Below the pieces are notes generated by a model that did not search any database, was not told the origin of the DNA, and worked only from the letters and a program-made list of their open reading frames with translations. DNA of 64,000 nucleotides from Clostridia bacterium (GTDB lineage: Bacteria; Bacillota_A; Clostridia; Monoglobales; Monoglobaceae), in the NCBI GenBank assembly GCA_017436135.1, contig JAFSDQ010000020.1:1-64000 (forward strand), read 5' to 3'. Shown in pieces: positions 43,943 to 52,876 of this stretch (position 1 is its first letter; each line of letters opens with the position of its first letter). The position numbers were made by a program, and so were the translations under genes.

Positions 43943-45317
43943 TTATTACCTCTATTTCGTGGGTAATCTTATTTTTTTCAATAAATGCCACATCTGCCTC
44001 CGAAATTCTTTGTCCCGGCACAAGAACCGCAGCCCCCGGGGGACAAGCAGATACAACATTTGCACTTATTCTGCCTGTGGCAGCCTTGACAGGGACTTTT
44101 TCAAAATCCATGGAAAGTGCCGCAGCGGGAGAACAAGCAAGCTCTATTTTGGGGAGAGGACTGTTTTCGCCGCTGCTCCCTTGATGTACTGTGGAGCCTA
44201 TATGGCAAAGAGCCTCACACAGCTGCCTGATTTCCCTTTTTGTTGTGGCAATGGTAGGAATTAAAACCACATATCTGAAATCTGACATTTCAGCATATAT
44301 TCCGTATTCATCCTGAAGAATTTCTTCTGCCCTCTCTCCGCTAATGCCAAGCTCTGAAAAATCAACCACAAGTCTGGTTGGGTCCTGAACTCTGCCCAGA
44401 GAAGCCTCATCGGCAAAATGAAGCCTTGTCTTTTTGCGGACCTCTGCTTTAAGGGCGTCAAGCTCCTCTGTAAGAGTTAAAAGTCTGTTTTTCCCAAACA
44501 TTTTCATCTGTCGTGCCGCCTCGTCAAGAGAGGTCATAAGCATATAAGAGGGGCTGGTTGTCTGTATAAGCCGAAGAGTGCGAAGAAGTTTGTCCTTATT
44601 TATTCTTGCCCCCTTGCCAATATGGAGATAGGAGCATTGCCCCAGAGCAGACAGGGTTTTGTGAGCGCTTTGTACGCAAATATCTGCCCCTTGTTCCATT
44701 GCAGTAGAGGGAAGACACTTTTTATTGAAAGCAAAGTGTGCCCCGTGCGCCTCATCCACAATGAGAAACTTGTTCTTTTCATGGAGAAGCTTCGAAATCC
44801 CTTTTATATCAGAACAGATTCCGTAATAGGTGGGAGAAGTGATAATCGCTCCCCATACATCGGGGTTCTCCGTCAGCAATCGGGAAATTTCATCAATGGG
44901 CATCCCTGTATAAAGACCGAATTTTTTGTCAAAGGTTGGGTATGCAAAAATTGGTTCTGCACCCCCAAGGGCTATTGCTGACAAAACCGACCTGTGACAG
45001 GTTCTGTCCACAATTATTTTCCCTTCCCGGGGAACACAGCCCAGAATTGCCCCTCGAAGTCCAAGACTTGAACCCCCTGTAAGGAAGAGGGTTTCTTCTG
45101 CACCGAAGAGCTTTGCGCAGTTATCCTGTGCCGTCTTTAATATCCCCGTAGGGTTCAAAAGATTGTCGGTGCCTTTTAGCTCGGTCATATCAAGCTTTGC
45201 GGCATATCTGGTAAAATAAGCACCAAGTCCCCGACCTCGTTTGTGGCCGGGGATGTGCATACTTATCTTTTCTTTTTTGTAAAAGCTTTTCAGCTCTTTT
45301 AAAAGCGACTTACTCAT
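43938..45317 (-). CDS. Orn/Lys/Arg decarboxylase family protein (PLP-dependent, short form)
   Basis: 459 residues. The fold type I PLP enzyme begins IPGHKRGRG, the substrate-pocket motif of this family, with FLTGGSSLGLRGAI, VDEAHGAHFAF and the PLP lysine in CVQSAHKTLSALGQ. The C-terminal small domain covers about 370-459. This is the short version without the N-terminal wing domain, like YaaO/SpeA-like proteins near holB in Bacillus. It probably makes cadaverine, agmatine or putrescine for polyamine supply; the amino-acid specificity is not decided by the sequence. It starts 9 bp after glyS and runs toward holB. Confidence 0.9.
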   Translation of the reverse strand: MSKSLLKELKSFYKKEKISMHIPGHKRGRGLGAYFTRYAAKLDMTELKGTDNLLNPTGILKTAQDNCAKLFGAEETLFLTGGSSLGLRGAILGCVPREGKIIVDRTCHRSVLSAIALGGAEPIFAYPTFDKKFGLYTGMPIDEISRLLTENPDVWGAIITSPTYYGICSDIKGISKLLHEKNKFLIVDEAHGAHFAFNKKCLPSTAMEQGADICVQSAHKTLSALGQCSYLHIGKGARINKDKLLRTLRLIQTTSPSYMLMTSLDEAARQMKMFGKNRLLTLTEELDALKAEVRKKTRLHFADEASLGRVQDPTRLVVDFSELGISGERAEEILQDEYGIYAEMSDFRYVVLIPTIATTKREIRQLCEALCHIGSTVHQGSSGENSPLPKIELACSPAAALSMDFEKVPVKAATGRISANVVSACPPGAAVLVPGQRISEADVAFIEKNKITHEIEVIK

Positions 45318-45326
45318 TTTAACAAA

Positions 45327-46709
45327 TTAGAACTTGATTCCCTCTCTGATATATTCAACAAGGTCATCAATCTTAACTCTCTCCTGTTCCATAGAGTCAC
45401 GGTGACGCACTGTAACACAGCCGTCTTCTTCTGAATCAAAGTCATAGGTGATACAGAAAGGAGTTCCAATCTCGTCCTGACGGCGATAACGCTTGCCGAT
45501 ACTTCCTGATTCGTCAAACTCGCACATAAATTCTGCTGCAAGAAGTGAATATACCTCTGTTGCTTTTTCGGAAAGCTTTTTGGAAAGAGGAAGAACAGCA
45601 GCCTTAACAGGCGCAAGGGCTGGATGCAGGTGCATAACAACTCTTACATCGTTCTTTTCAGGGTCAACAACCTCTTCGTCATAGGCTTCAACCAGGAATG
45701 CAAGAGCAACACGGTCTGCGCCAAGTGACGGCTCTACACAGTAAGGAATGTACTTTTCGTTTGTTTCGGGGTCGGTGTATTCCATCTTCTCGCCGCTGAA
45801 TTCGCTATGCTGTTTTAAGTCATAATCTGTTCTGTCGGCAATACCCCAAAGCTCGCCCCAACCAAAGGGGAACATAAATTCTATATCTGTTGTAGCGTTA
45901 CTGTAGTGAGAAAGCTCCTCCTGCTCGTGGTCACGCATTTTGATATTTTCCTCTGCTATGCCCAAAGAAAGGAGGAAATTCTTGCAATAATCTTTCCAGT
46001 AGTTAAACCACTCAAGGTCGGTGCCGGGCTTGCAGAAGAATTCAAGCTCCATCTGTTCAAACTCACGGGTTCTGAAAGTAAAGTTACCGGGAGTGATTTC
46101 GTTTCTGAAAGACTTACCAACCTGACCGATACCAAAAGGAATCTTTTTTCTTGAGGTACGCTGTACGCTCTTGAAGTTTACAAAGATACCCTGTGCAGTT
46201 TCGGGACGGAGATAAATCTCGTTCTTGCTGTCCTCTGTAACACCCTGGAAAGTTTTAAACATAAGGTTAAACTTACGAATGTCGGTAAAATTATGCTTTC
46301 CGCATTCGGGACAGGGAATGTTGTTTTCCTCTATATACTCTTTCATTTTCTGGTCGGACCAGCCATCTGCCGATATTCCTACGGCATCTTCTATAAGCTT
46401 GTCTGCACGGAAACGAGCCTTACATTCCTTACAATCCATCAAGGGGTCAGAAAATCCGCCAACATGTCCTGATGCAACCCAGGTTTGGGGATTCATAAGA
46501 ATAGCCGCATCAAGACCTACATTGTAGGGGCTTTCCTGAATAAATTTTTTCCACCAGGCGCGCTTTACGTTGTTCTTAAACTCTACACCCAGAGGGCCGT
46601 AGTCCCATGTGTTTGCAAGACCGCCGTAAATTTCCGAACCGGGATATATAAATCCGCGACCTTTACATAGCGCCACGATTTTTTCCATTGTTTTTTCTGT
46701 GTTCTGCAT
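45327..46709 (-). CDS. glyS: Glycyl-tRNA synthetase, dimeric (archaeal/eukaryotic-like) type
   Basis: 460 residues. This single-chain class II enzyme is unrelated to the bacterial alpha2-beta2 GlyQS. Features: [22 protein letters not shown] at the N-terminus, motif 1 near [10 protein letters not shown], cysteines CKECKARF and CPECGKHNF, motif 2 around [31 protein letters not shown], motif 3 with [12 protein letters not shown], and the C-terminal anticodon-binding domain. Start at 46709, with an ATG seven codons later (MEKIV) as alternative. The promoter lies about 65 bp upstream and no glycine T-box was seen in the short leader. Confidence 0.96.
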   Translation of the reverse strand: MQNTEKTMEKIVALCKGRGFIYPGSEIYGGLANTWDYGPLGVEFKNNVKRAWWKKFIQESPYNVGLDAAILMNPQTWVASGHVGGFSDPLMDCKECKARFRADKLIEDAVGISADGWSDQKMKEYIEENNIPCPECGKHNFTDIRKFNLMFKTFQGVTEDSKNEIYLRPETAQGIFVNFKSVQRTSRKKIPFGIGQVGKSFRNEITPGNFTFRTREFEQMELEFFCKPGTDLEWFNYWKDYCKNFLLSLGIAEENIKMRDHEQEELSHYSNATTDIEFMFPFGWGELWGIADRTDYDLKQHSEFSGEKMEYTDPETNEKYIPYCVEPSLGADRVALAFLVEAYDEEVVDPEKNDVRVVMHLHPALAPVKAAVLPLSKKLSEKATEVYSLLAAEFMCEFDESGSIGKRYRRQDEIGTPFCITYDFDSEEDGCVTVRHRDSMEQERVKIDDLVEYIREGIKF

Positions 46710-46775
46710 AAACCTCTCAACCTTTCATACTAACGCAACAAATAATATCGCATTAAAAAATATTACACGTAGTAC

Positions 46776-46804
46776 ATTATATCACAGAATTATTATAAAT
46801 TCAA
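46776..46804 (-). promoter_or_regulatory. Promoter for glyS
   Basis: Minus strand: TTGAAT, 17-bp spacer, consensus TATAAT. Confidence 0.7.
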
Positions 46805-46829
46805 GTATAAAATAACGTTTGGGAGATAT

Positions 46830-47195
46830 CGTAGGGAACGGATTTATCCGTTCAGAGGCGGAATGCATAAATGCATTCCCTACAATGATTTCGATTTCAC
46901 ATAGAAAATTCAAAATTTTTAATTTTCCTTTGCGTGGGATTTCCGATTCGCAAATCAAATTTGCCTTTCAACAATGTGCCGTACCCAAATCCGATTCGCC
47001 TCCCTTGTCTAAAGGGAGGGGGACCACCGAAGGTGGTGGAGGGATTTTTCCCCTGCGGCAATGTTGCCAAATTTGCTTTGCTGGGGGGCAAGATCCCCCG
47101 CAAAATGAAATTTACGAAAATGGCGACGGTGCATTGTAAACGCTGTACCCTACAGGATGTGTGATTATCCCTCACATCGTAGGGCTATGCCGCCG
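46830..47195. repeat. Mosaic of dispersed palindromic repeats between glyS and the GH4 gene
   Basis: Contains GTAGGGAACGGATTTATCC with GCGGAATGCATAAATGCATTC (46830-46886), CCTCCCTTGTCTAAAGGGAGG with CACCGAAGGTGGTGGAGGG (46990-47045), GGGGGGCAAGATCCCCC and a CCCTACA...TGTGTGATTATCCCTCACA unit. Small ORFs crossing it are not genes. Confidence 0.8.
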
Positions 47196-47200
47196 ACAGA

Positions 47201-47234
47201 CAAAAAACGCCCTCTCTTCAAGAGAGGGCGTTTA
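47201..47234 (-). terminator. Terminator of the GH4 gene
   Basis: Minus strand: AAACGCCCTCTCTT with GAGAGGGCGTTT, at least 11 bp, followed by TTTTTTG. Confidence 0.9.
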
Positions 47235-47252
47235 GACAAAAATCAAAGGTTT

Positions 47253-48572
47253 TTATTTAAAATCCTTCATAAAGCCAACAGCCTGATGTGCTGCTATCAT
47301 TTCGTCGCACATAGAAACAATGTCATCTATAGAAAGCTCTGCTGCTGTGTGAGGGTCAAGCATTGCTGCCATATAGACATCTTCTTTCTTTTTGGTGCGT
47401 GCTGCCTGAATTGTAAGAAGCTGCGGGTTTATGTTGGTGCGGTTCATTGCGGCAAGCTGTTCCGGCAGGTCGCCAATGTATGTGGGATGAATTCCCATAC
47501 CGTCAACCATACAGGGAACCTCTACACCGGCGTTGTGGGGAAGATTTGTAATAAGGCCGTTGTTCAAAACATTTCCCCCAATGCGGCAGGGCTTATCAAA
47601 GAGTATTGCCTCCATAATCATTGTAGCATATTCGCGGCTTTTTTCGTGCTGAATTGAACCGCCATTGAAAAGCTCTTCCTTTTGTTTTTTCCATTCATTG
47701 ATTTGGTTTACGCATCTCCTTGGATATTCGTCAATGGGAATGTTAAGTTTGTCTATAAGCTCGGGATACTTTGACTTGATAAAGAAGGGGTTATATTCGG
47801 CGTTATGCTCGCTGCTCTCTGTGCAGTAGTAGCCAAAGCGCTTTATGTACTCATATCTTGTCATATCGTTATGCTTTTCTGTGGCATTTTTCTCTGCCGC
47901 TTTTTCCTTGATAAGGGGATAGAGGTCATTGCCTGCCATATCCGTAATCTCCAAAAGCCAGCCCATGTGGTTAATTCCTGCAATCTTGTCCTTAAAGCCG
48001 TCAACCTCTATACCAAGGCCGTCCAGTAAGCCTTTAGAGCATACCTGAACACTGTGGCAAAGACCAATGGTTTTTACCTTTGTGTATCTCTGGATATATC
48101 CTGTGAGCATTGCCATTGGGTTTGTGTAATTGAGGAACCACGCATCAGGGCAAACCTCTTCCATATCTCTGGCAAAGTCCTCCATAACAGGAATAGTGCG
48201 GAGAGCTCTCATAATTCCCCCTATCCCAAGGGTGTCGCCTATTGTTTGCAAAAGGCCGTATTTTTTGGGGATTTCAAAATCAATTACGGTACAGGGCTCA
48301 TAACCGCCAACCTGAATGGCGTTTACAACGAAATCGGCATCTTTTAAGGCTTCTTTGCGGTTCTCTACGCCTAAAAATTTATATACCTTTGCTCTGCCTT
48401 CGTTTACACTTTTGTTTAGTGCGTTGATTAAAACAAAGCTCTCTTCCAGTCTTTCAGAATCAATGTCGTAAAGTGAAATTTCTGTGTCGTGCAGTCCATC
48501 TGTCATCATACAGTCCCCTAAAACATTCTTTGCAAAGACTGTGCTTCCTGCACCCATAAAGGTTATTTTCAT
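47253..48572 (-). CDS. GH4 family glycosidase, alpha-galactosidase/alpha-glucosidase (MelA-like)
   Basis: 439 residues. GH4 enzymes are NAD- and Mn-dependent and hydrolyse by transient oxidation at C3. The Rossmann start KITFMGAGSTVFAKNVLGD binds NAD. LNYTNPMAMLTG contacts the sugar and GLCHSVQ contains the Cys and His metal ligands. AGINHMGWLLEI follows, with YNPFFIKS further on. The sequence is closest in feel to MelA-type alpha-galactosidases acting on unphosphorylated sugars. No transporter or phosphotransferase gene is adjacent. A divergent AraC regulator lies 290 bp away and probably controls it in response to the sugar. Exact substrate uncertain. Confidence 0.9.
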   Translation of the reverse strand: MKITFMGAGSTVFAKNVLGDCMMTDGLHDTEISLYDIDSERLEESFVLINALNKSVNEGRAKVYKFLGVENRKEALKDADFVVNAIQVGGYEPCTVIDFEIPKKYGLLQTIGDTLGIGGIMRALRTIPVMEDFARDMEEVCPDAWFLNYTNPMAMLTGYIQRYTKVKTIGLCHSVQVCSKGLLDGLGIEVDGFKDKIAGINHMGWLLEITDMAGNDLYPLIKEKAAEKNATEKHNDMTRYEYIKRFGYYCTESSEHNAEYNPFFIKSKYPELIDKLNIPIDEYPRRCVNQINEWKKQKEELFNGGSIQHEKSREYATMIMEAILFDKPCRIGGNVLNNGLITNLPHNAGVEVPCMVDGMGIHPTYIGDLPEQLAAMNRTNINPQLLTIQAARTKKKEDVYMAAMLDPHTAAELSIDDIVSMCDEMIAAHQAVGFMKDFK

Positions 48573-48646
48573 AATGACCGCTCCTTTTTGATATAATAGT
48601 TGCTTTCATTATACATCATTTCCGTAATAATCATATAATAAAATCA

Positions 48647-48675
48647 TTGCAATATATGTTAAAATGTGATATAAT
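48647..48675 (+). promoter_or_regulatory. Promoter for the AraC regulator gene
   Basis: TTGCAA, 17-bp spacer, TATAAT. It gives a leader of about 180 nt containing a dispersed repeat and the half element. Confidence 0.65.
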
Positions 48676-48749
48676 GAGTTTAAACAGAGGTTGAAATCAA
48701 TTCATAGCCATCCCAAAGCAACAGGAGGGTGACTGGAGAATTTTATATG

Positions 48750-48806
48750 CAACAATCCCTCACCGCTTTAACAAGCGGAGCTCCCTTTGCACAAGGGAGC
48801 CTTTGG
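48750..48806. repeat. Dispersed repeat in the AraC gene leader
   Basis: CAATCCCTCACCGC followed by CTCCCTTTGCACAAGGGAG, a short hairpin unit of the same type as at 18.1 and 47.0 kb. Confidence 0.65.
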
Positions 48807-48818
48807 AAAGAAAAATTT

Positions 48819-48861
48819 ATTACTGTTTGTGCCGACGCAGAGCGGCGGAATGGAGATTATT
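48819..48861 (+). repeat. 3' half of the 87-bp element, copy C
   Basis: 43 bp matching the right half of copies A and B with one mismatch to copy A. The left half, and thus the pairing partner, is missing. It again ends immediately before an ATG and supplies GGAG. Confidence 0.85.
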
Positions 48862-49686
48862 ATGGAAATATGCAAGGGTGAGGTTTTTTATGATGCCCCC
48901 AACGATATGTCTTTGGTAACATTTGGGTCGGAGGATTGTGTCCCCGGACACAGCTTTGGCCCTGCCATTCGGGACTATCATCTTTTTCATCTTGTGACTA
49001 AAGGGCAAGGGAAGTTTACCATAAACAAGCAGACCTATTTTCTAAAAGAGGGAGAGATGTTCTACATTCCTCCCGAACTTGTAACGGTATACAGAGCTGA
49101 TTTTTCAAATCCATGGAGCTATGTATGGGTTGGAATGCGGGGAATTATGCTTCCTGCGTACATAAAAACCACAGGACTTTCTGAAAAAAATCCCGTGGTT
49201 GCATATTCAAATGAACTTTTGTCAGTTGCCCGAAAAATTGTTTCTGCAACCGAAACTGTCAGCCAAAAATCCCCCTTTGTTACGGGTCAGCTTTTTCTTT
49301 TCTTTGACGAGCTTATAAATTGTTGCGGTCAAGCGGGTGAATATAAATCAAACAGCCAGATATATGTGGAAAATTCCGTCAATTATATTCACAACAATCT
49401 TAATAAAAAAATCAGTATATCAGAAATCTCAAAGCATATCGGCATTGACAGAAGCTATCTTTGTGCCATTTTTAAAAAGCTTTTGGGATGTTCGCCCCAG
49501 TCCTATATTTTAAACACAAAAATTGAAATGGCAAAAAAGCTTCTCACTACCACTAACGACGAAATACGAAGCATAGGTGAGTCTTTGGGGTACAGCGACC
49601 AACTTACCTTTACTCATTTTTTTAAAACCAAAACAGGACAAAGTCCGAGAGAGTGGAGATGCTCTCACAAAGGGGATATAGGGTGA
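48862..49686 (+). CDS. AraC-family transcriptional regulator
   Basis: 274 residues. The N-terminal cupin-like sensing domain (about 1-150) contains HLVTKGQGKFTINKQTYFLKEGEMFYIPPE. The C-terminal double HTH (about 172-270) has ISISEISKHIGIDRSYLCAIFKKLLGCSPQSYI and IRSIGESLGYSDQLTFTHFFKTKTGQSPREW, the AraC signature. It most likely binds a sugar and activates the divergent GH4 glycosidase gene. The ATG at 48862 directly follows a half copy of the 87-bp repeat that carries its ribosome site. Upstream in-frame codons lie in that repeat and are excluded. Confidence 0.93.
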   Translation: MEICKGEVFYDAPNDMSLVTFGSEDCVPGHSFGPAIRDYHLFHLVTKGQGKFTINKQTYFLKEGEMFYIPPELVTVYRADFSNPWSYVWVGMRGIMLPAYIKTTGLSEKNPVVAYSNELLSVARKIVSATETVSQKSPFVTGQLFLFFDELINCCGQAGEYKSNSQIYVENSVNYIHNNLNKKISISEISKHIGIDRSYLCAIFKKLLGCSPQSYILNTKIEMAKKLLTTTNDEIRSIGESLGYSDQLTFTHFFKTKTGQSPREWRCSHKGDIG

Positions 49687-49737
49687 CAGAAGTTATCTGA
49701 ACCACGATTTTCAATGGTTAATTTTCGCTTCTGTCAC
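49683..49737. terminator. Shared inverted repeat between convergent AraC and D,D-carboxypeptidase genes
   Basis: GTGACAGAAG and CTTCTGTCAC (10 bp) enclose GAACCA/TGGTTA. The left arm overlaps the AraC stop codon. There is no U-run, so it is a probable weak bidirectional terminator. Confidence 0.55.
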
Positions 49738-49755
49738 GTTAAAATACTCGGCAAC

Positions 49756-50922
49756 CTATAGGGTAAGCCAGACCTCCAGATTACGCACAAACATTTGCAG
49801 GACGCTTATTCTCTCTACGGCTTCCGTTGCACAGACATCCCGTCTTGCAATCTCGTTTCCGTCAATGGTGTATATTACCTCTCCTAATTTCTGACCTTGT
49901 TCTACAGGGGCAGAAACCGAGTCTGTAAGTTCAAAATGCTGCTGAAGCTTATCCCGATTTCCCTTTTTTAAGATAAAGCCGTTGCCACTGACAGAGGGCA
50001 GAATTTGCTCGGTTGTTCCCCCTACCACTCTTACATAAGGAACAGAAACATTGATGTCCTCGTCCTTTGCCACTTCATAATTTGCAAAGCCGAAATCTAA
50101 AAGAGCAGAGGCGGAAGAAAATCTATCCTGGCTGGAGGGTGCACAAATTACCACGGCAATCAGTTGCATATCATCTCTTTTTGCAGATGCGGACAGGCAA
50201 TATTTTGCCATGCTTGTTGACCCTGTTTTGAGGCCGTTTGCCCCTTTGTAAAACCGAATCAGCTTGTTGGTGTTGGAAAGACCGAAGGCTCCGTTTCGCA
50301 AGCTGTCCATCCATATAGTAGTGTAGTCAAATATTTTGCTGTGATTCAGCAATTCCCTTGATATTATAGCAATATCCTTGGCGCTGCTGTAGTGGTCAGC
50401 AGTTTCATCAAGACCGTTGCAGTTGATAAAATGTGTGTTGATACAGCCAAGCTCCTCTGCCCGTTTGTTCATCTTTTCCACAAAGGCGGCTTCGCTTCCC
50501 GAGATAAATTCCGCCATTGCAACAGCCGCATCGTTGCCCGAGGCGACGGCTATGGCTTTTAGCATATCGTCTACACTCATTTGCTCCCCTGCTTCAAGAA
50601 AAACCTGGGACCCTCCCATAGATGCCGCATGGTCGCTGACAGTTACCATATCTGTCAGCTTAATTTTTCCCTGGTCAATTGCCTCCATAATAAGGAGCAT
50701 GGTCATTACCTTGGTTACGCTTGCAATTTGCAGACGCTCGTCAGGGTTTTGTTCGTACAGTACCTCTCCTGTGGATTGCTCCATTAAGATACCCGATTTT
50801 GCCGAAATAAGCTTTGTCGAAACATCTGTGTCAACCTGTGTTGCTTTTTCTGCAAAAGCAGACATATTAAGCATAAGTAATACTGAAATTACAAGACAAA
50901 AGAGCCTTTTTGTTTTTTTCAT
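49756..50922 (-). CDS. D-alanyl-D-alanine carboxypeptidase (DacF/PBP5 type)
   Basis: 388 residues. The signal peptide covers about 24 residues (ends SAFA). The S11 serine peptidase domain has SVTK at 68-71 (acylation Ser), SGN in AVASGNDAAVA (about 133) and KTG in LKTGSTSMAK (about 239). A beta-rich C-terminal PBP5 domain from about 280 ends with an amphipathic helix (LQMFVRNLEVWL) that would lie on the outer membrane face. The enzyme trims the terminal D-Ala from stem peptides and so limits cross-linking. A hairpin (AATCCGAA/TTCGGATT, about 50956-50979) lies just upstream of the gene. Confidence 0.94.
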   Translation of the reverse strand: MKKTKRLFCLVISVLLMLNMSAFAEKATQVDTDVSTKLISAKSGILMEQSTGEVLYEQNPDERLQIASVTKVMTMLLIMEAIDQGKIKLTDMVTVSDHAASMGGSQVFLEAGEQMSVDDMLKAIAVASGNDAAVAMAEFISGSEAAFVEKMNKRAEELGCINTHFINCNGLDETADHYSSAKDIAIISRELLNHSKIFDYTTIWMDSLRNGAFGLSNTNKLIRFYKGANGLKTGSTSMAKYCLSASAKRDDMQLIAVVICAPSSQDRFSSASALLDFGFANYEVAKDEDINVSVPYVRVVGGTTEQILPSVSGNGFILKKGNRDKLQQHFELTDSVSAPVEQGQKLGEVIYTIDGNEIARRDVCATEAVERISVLQMFVRNLEVWLTL

Positions 50923-51093
50923 AGCTTCTTTCCTTTCTTAAACATAACGTGAGTAATCCGAAAATCCCTGTTCGGATTTCCTGCTCCGCTTTAACTTTCT
51001 TTAAGATAAATCTATGCTCATGATATGAATTTATAACACCAAGAATAAAATTTTTCTGTAGTCAAAAACTTTTATTACAAATTTGTTACCTTG

Positions 51094-51122
51094 TTGCAAT
51101 TTGAGGTAATAAGAGGTATAAT
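51094..51122 (+). promoter_or_regulatory. Promoter for the RCC1-repeat protein gene
   Basis: TTGCAA, 17-bp spacer, TATAAT. Transcription near 51129 leaves only about 9 nt before the first ATG, which argues for the second ATG at 51159. Confidence 0.65.
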
Positions 51123-51158
51123 ATATCATAGGAAATAATGATAAGCTTGGTGATACAA

Positions 51159-52838
51159 ATGAAGGTTTTACAGAGAATAACTGATTTTAATAACGGCCCC
51201 GATATGTGTCCTGTAAGCATTGGCAGCTGTGAGCTTTTATATGATTCGGAAAACGTAAGGATGCTTCTTCGCATAAGTCTTGTCAATGGAGAAAGCCTTA
51301 AACGGTTTTCTGCAGATGTTTGCTGCTATGACAGAGAGGGGGCGCTTCTTTCTGTTATGAAAGATGTTGCCATCGGCGGAGAAGAAACAACTGTCACATT
51401 GCCCTCTCTTATGACTAAAGCTGTTGTGCTGGTGGCACGCAGGGCAGAATTTGAAAGCGGACTTAAATGGGAAAGCGAAGCCGAAATTCCAAAGCAGATT
51501 GAGGTATCTGCAGAGGATGCAGGGGCTTTTGATGATACTGCAAAATTTGATTCTGTTCAGGTTGCAGGGGAAAAGGCAGAACCCCTGTTTTCCAAAAAAG
51601 AGCTGCGACAGATAAAAAACGCCAGAGAAGAGGAAATTCGGCAAATTATAAAGAACGACCCTGTAGAGCGCAAGAAAAGAATAATCACAAGAATTGTTGT
51701 GTTTGTTGTTATTGCGGCACTTATAGGGGGCGGATTTTTTGCATTGAAGTATAAAAATGATGCAGACGCTGCCTATAAATTTGCCACAAATCTGTATAAT
51801 GGCGGAAAGTTTGAGGAGGCAATACCCAAGCTTGAGGCGGCAACGGACTATATATACCCAAAAGAAAAAAGGGACGAGCTTTATTGGATGCTTGCCATGG
51901 CATATTCAAGACAACGAAATTTTTATGATGGGGCGGTATACTACAGCAAGCTTGGAGATTATAAGGAAAGCAATGTAAATTACAAAAGCATAGGGGATGC
52001 TTTTGCAGGGATAATCTCTGCAGGAGATGCCCATACAATAGGACTTTGCTCTGACGGAACGGTTGTTGCGGCAGGCAACAATGATGTTGGCCAATGCGAC
52101 ACAGAAGAGTGGACAGATATTACAAAGGTTTCAGCAGGGAGCAATCATTCGGTTGCCCTTACCCGTGAGGGAGAGGTTGTTGCAACAGGGGGCAACAGAT
52201 ACGGTCAATGCGATGTGGAAAAATGGAATAATATAATAAGCATTTCTGCCGGAACTGCTCATACGTTAGGTGTTAAAAATTCAGGATATGTGGTTTTTGC
52301 CGGGAGCAATGAGTACGGACAAGGGGATGTTGAGGATTGGTCGGGAATTGTTTCCGTTTCTGCAGGAGACAAACATTCGGTGGGACTTTGCTCTGACGGA
52401 ACAGTTGTCTGTGCCGGAAGCAATGAATATGGACAATGTGACACAGATGGGTGGACAGATGTTATGTTTATTTCGGCAGGCAGGAATTTTACCGCTGCCC
52501 TCACCTATGACGGCAAACTCTTGATTACAGGGGATATAAAAGCAAAAAAAGCTTCGGATATTCTCTTTATGGCAACAGGGGAATACAATGTTTTGACGGT
52601 ATCTCCTTGGGGTCAGGTGTCTGCTGCAGGCAGTAACGACAGCAACCAGAATATGACCTCTATCTGGAAAAATATTGTGGCAGTTGACGGGGGAAGCCGT
52701 CACAGCGTAGGTGTTGACAGGGACGGAAAGGTATATGGTACAGGGGATAATTCCTATGGACAGATTTCTCTTGATAGCTGGACCGATATTAAAATTCCAA
52801 AAAATACCGTTTCCATAAAAAAAGGGAACAATGAATGA
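51159..52838 (+). CDS. Membrane protein with cytoplasmic beta domain, TPR-like segment and RCC1-type repeats
   Basis: 559 residues. The N-terminal 110 residues look like a beta-sandwich. An acidic linker, a charged helix and one transmembrane segment (about 176-197, VVFVVIAALIGGGFFAL) follow, then a TPR-like stretch (AYKFATNLYNGGKFEEAIPKL and YWMLAMAYSRQRNFYDGAVYY). The last 270 residues hold about seven 38-40-residue units with the pattern SAG..HSV.L..DG.VVA.G.N.YGQCD, i.e. an RCC1-like beta-propeller, probably outside the cell. Bacterial RCC1 proteins are mostly uncharacterised. The start is chosen from promoter position and GGTGAT. It leads a run toward a DUF6106-like gene and acpS-nnrD. 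Function unknown. Confidence 0.85.
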   Translation: MKVLQRITDFNNGPDMCPVSIGSCELLYDSENVRMLLRISLVNGESLKRFSADVCCYDREGALLSVMKDVAIGGEETTVTLPSLMTKAVVLVARRAEFESGLKWESEAEIPKQIEVSAEDAGAFDDTAKFDSVQVAGEKAEPLFSKKELRQIKNAREEEIRQIIKNDPVERKKRIITRIVVFVVIAALIGGGFFALKYKNDADAAYKFATNLYNGGKFEEAIPKLEAATDYIYPKEKRDELYWMLAMAYSRQRNFYDGAVYYSKLGDYKESNVNYKSIGDAFAGIISAGDAHTIGLCSDGTVVAAGNNDVGQCDTEEWTDITKVSAGSNHSVALTREGEVVATGGNRYGQCDVEKWNNIISISAGTAHTLGVKNSGYVVFAGSNEYGQGDVEDWSGIVSVSAGDKHSVGLCSDGTVVCAGSNEYGQCDTDGWTDVMFISAGRNFTAALTYDGKLLITGDIKAKKASDILFMATGEYNVLTVSPWGQVSAAGSNDSNQNMTSIWKNIVAVDGGSRHSVGVDRDGKVYGTGDNSYGQISLDSWTDIKIPKNTVSIKKGNNE

Positions 52839-52876
52839 TTTTAATAAATTTGCAGATAATAAAGGAATGATTTTGC

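Noticed and set aside
46819..47657. Plus-strand ORFs between glyS and the GH4 gene
   Set aside because: They cross palindromic repeats or lie antisense to the GH4 gene; no ribosome sites or recognisable domains.
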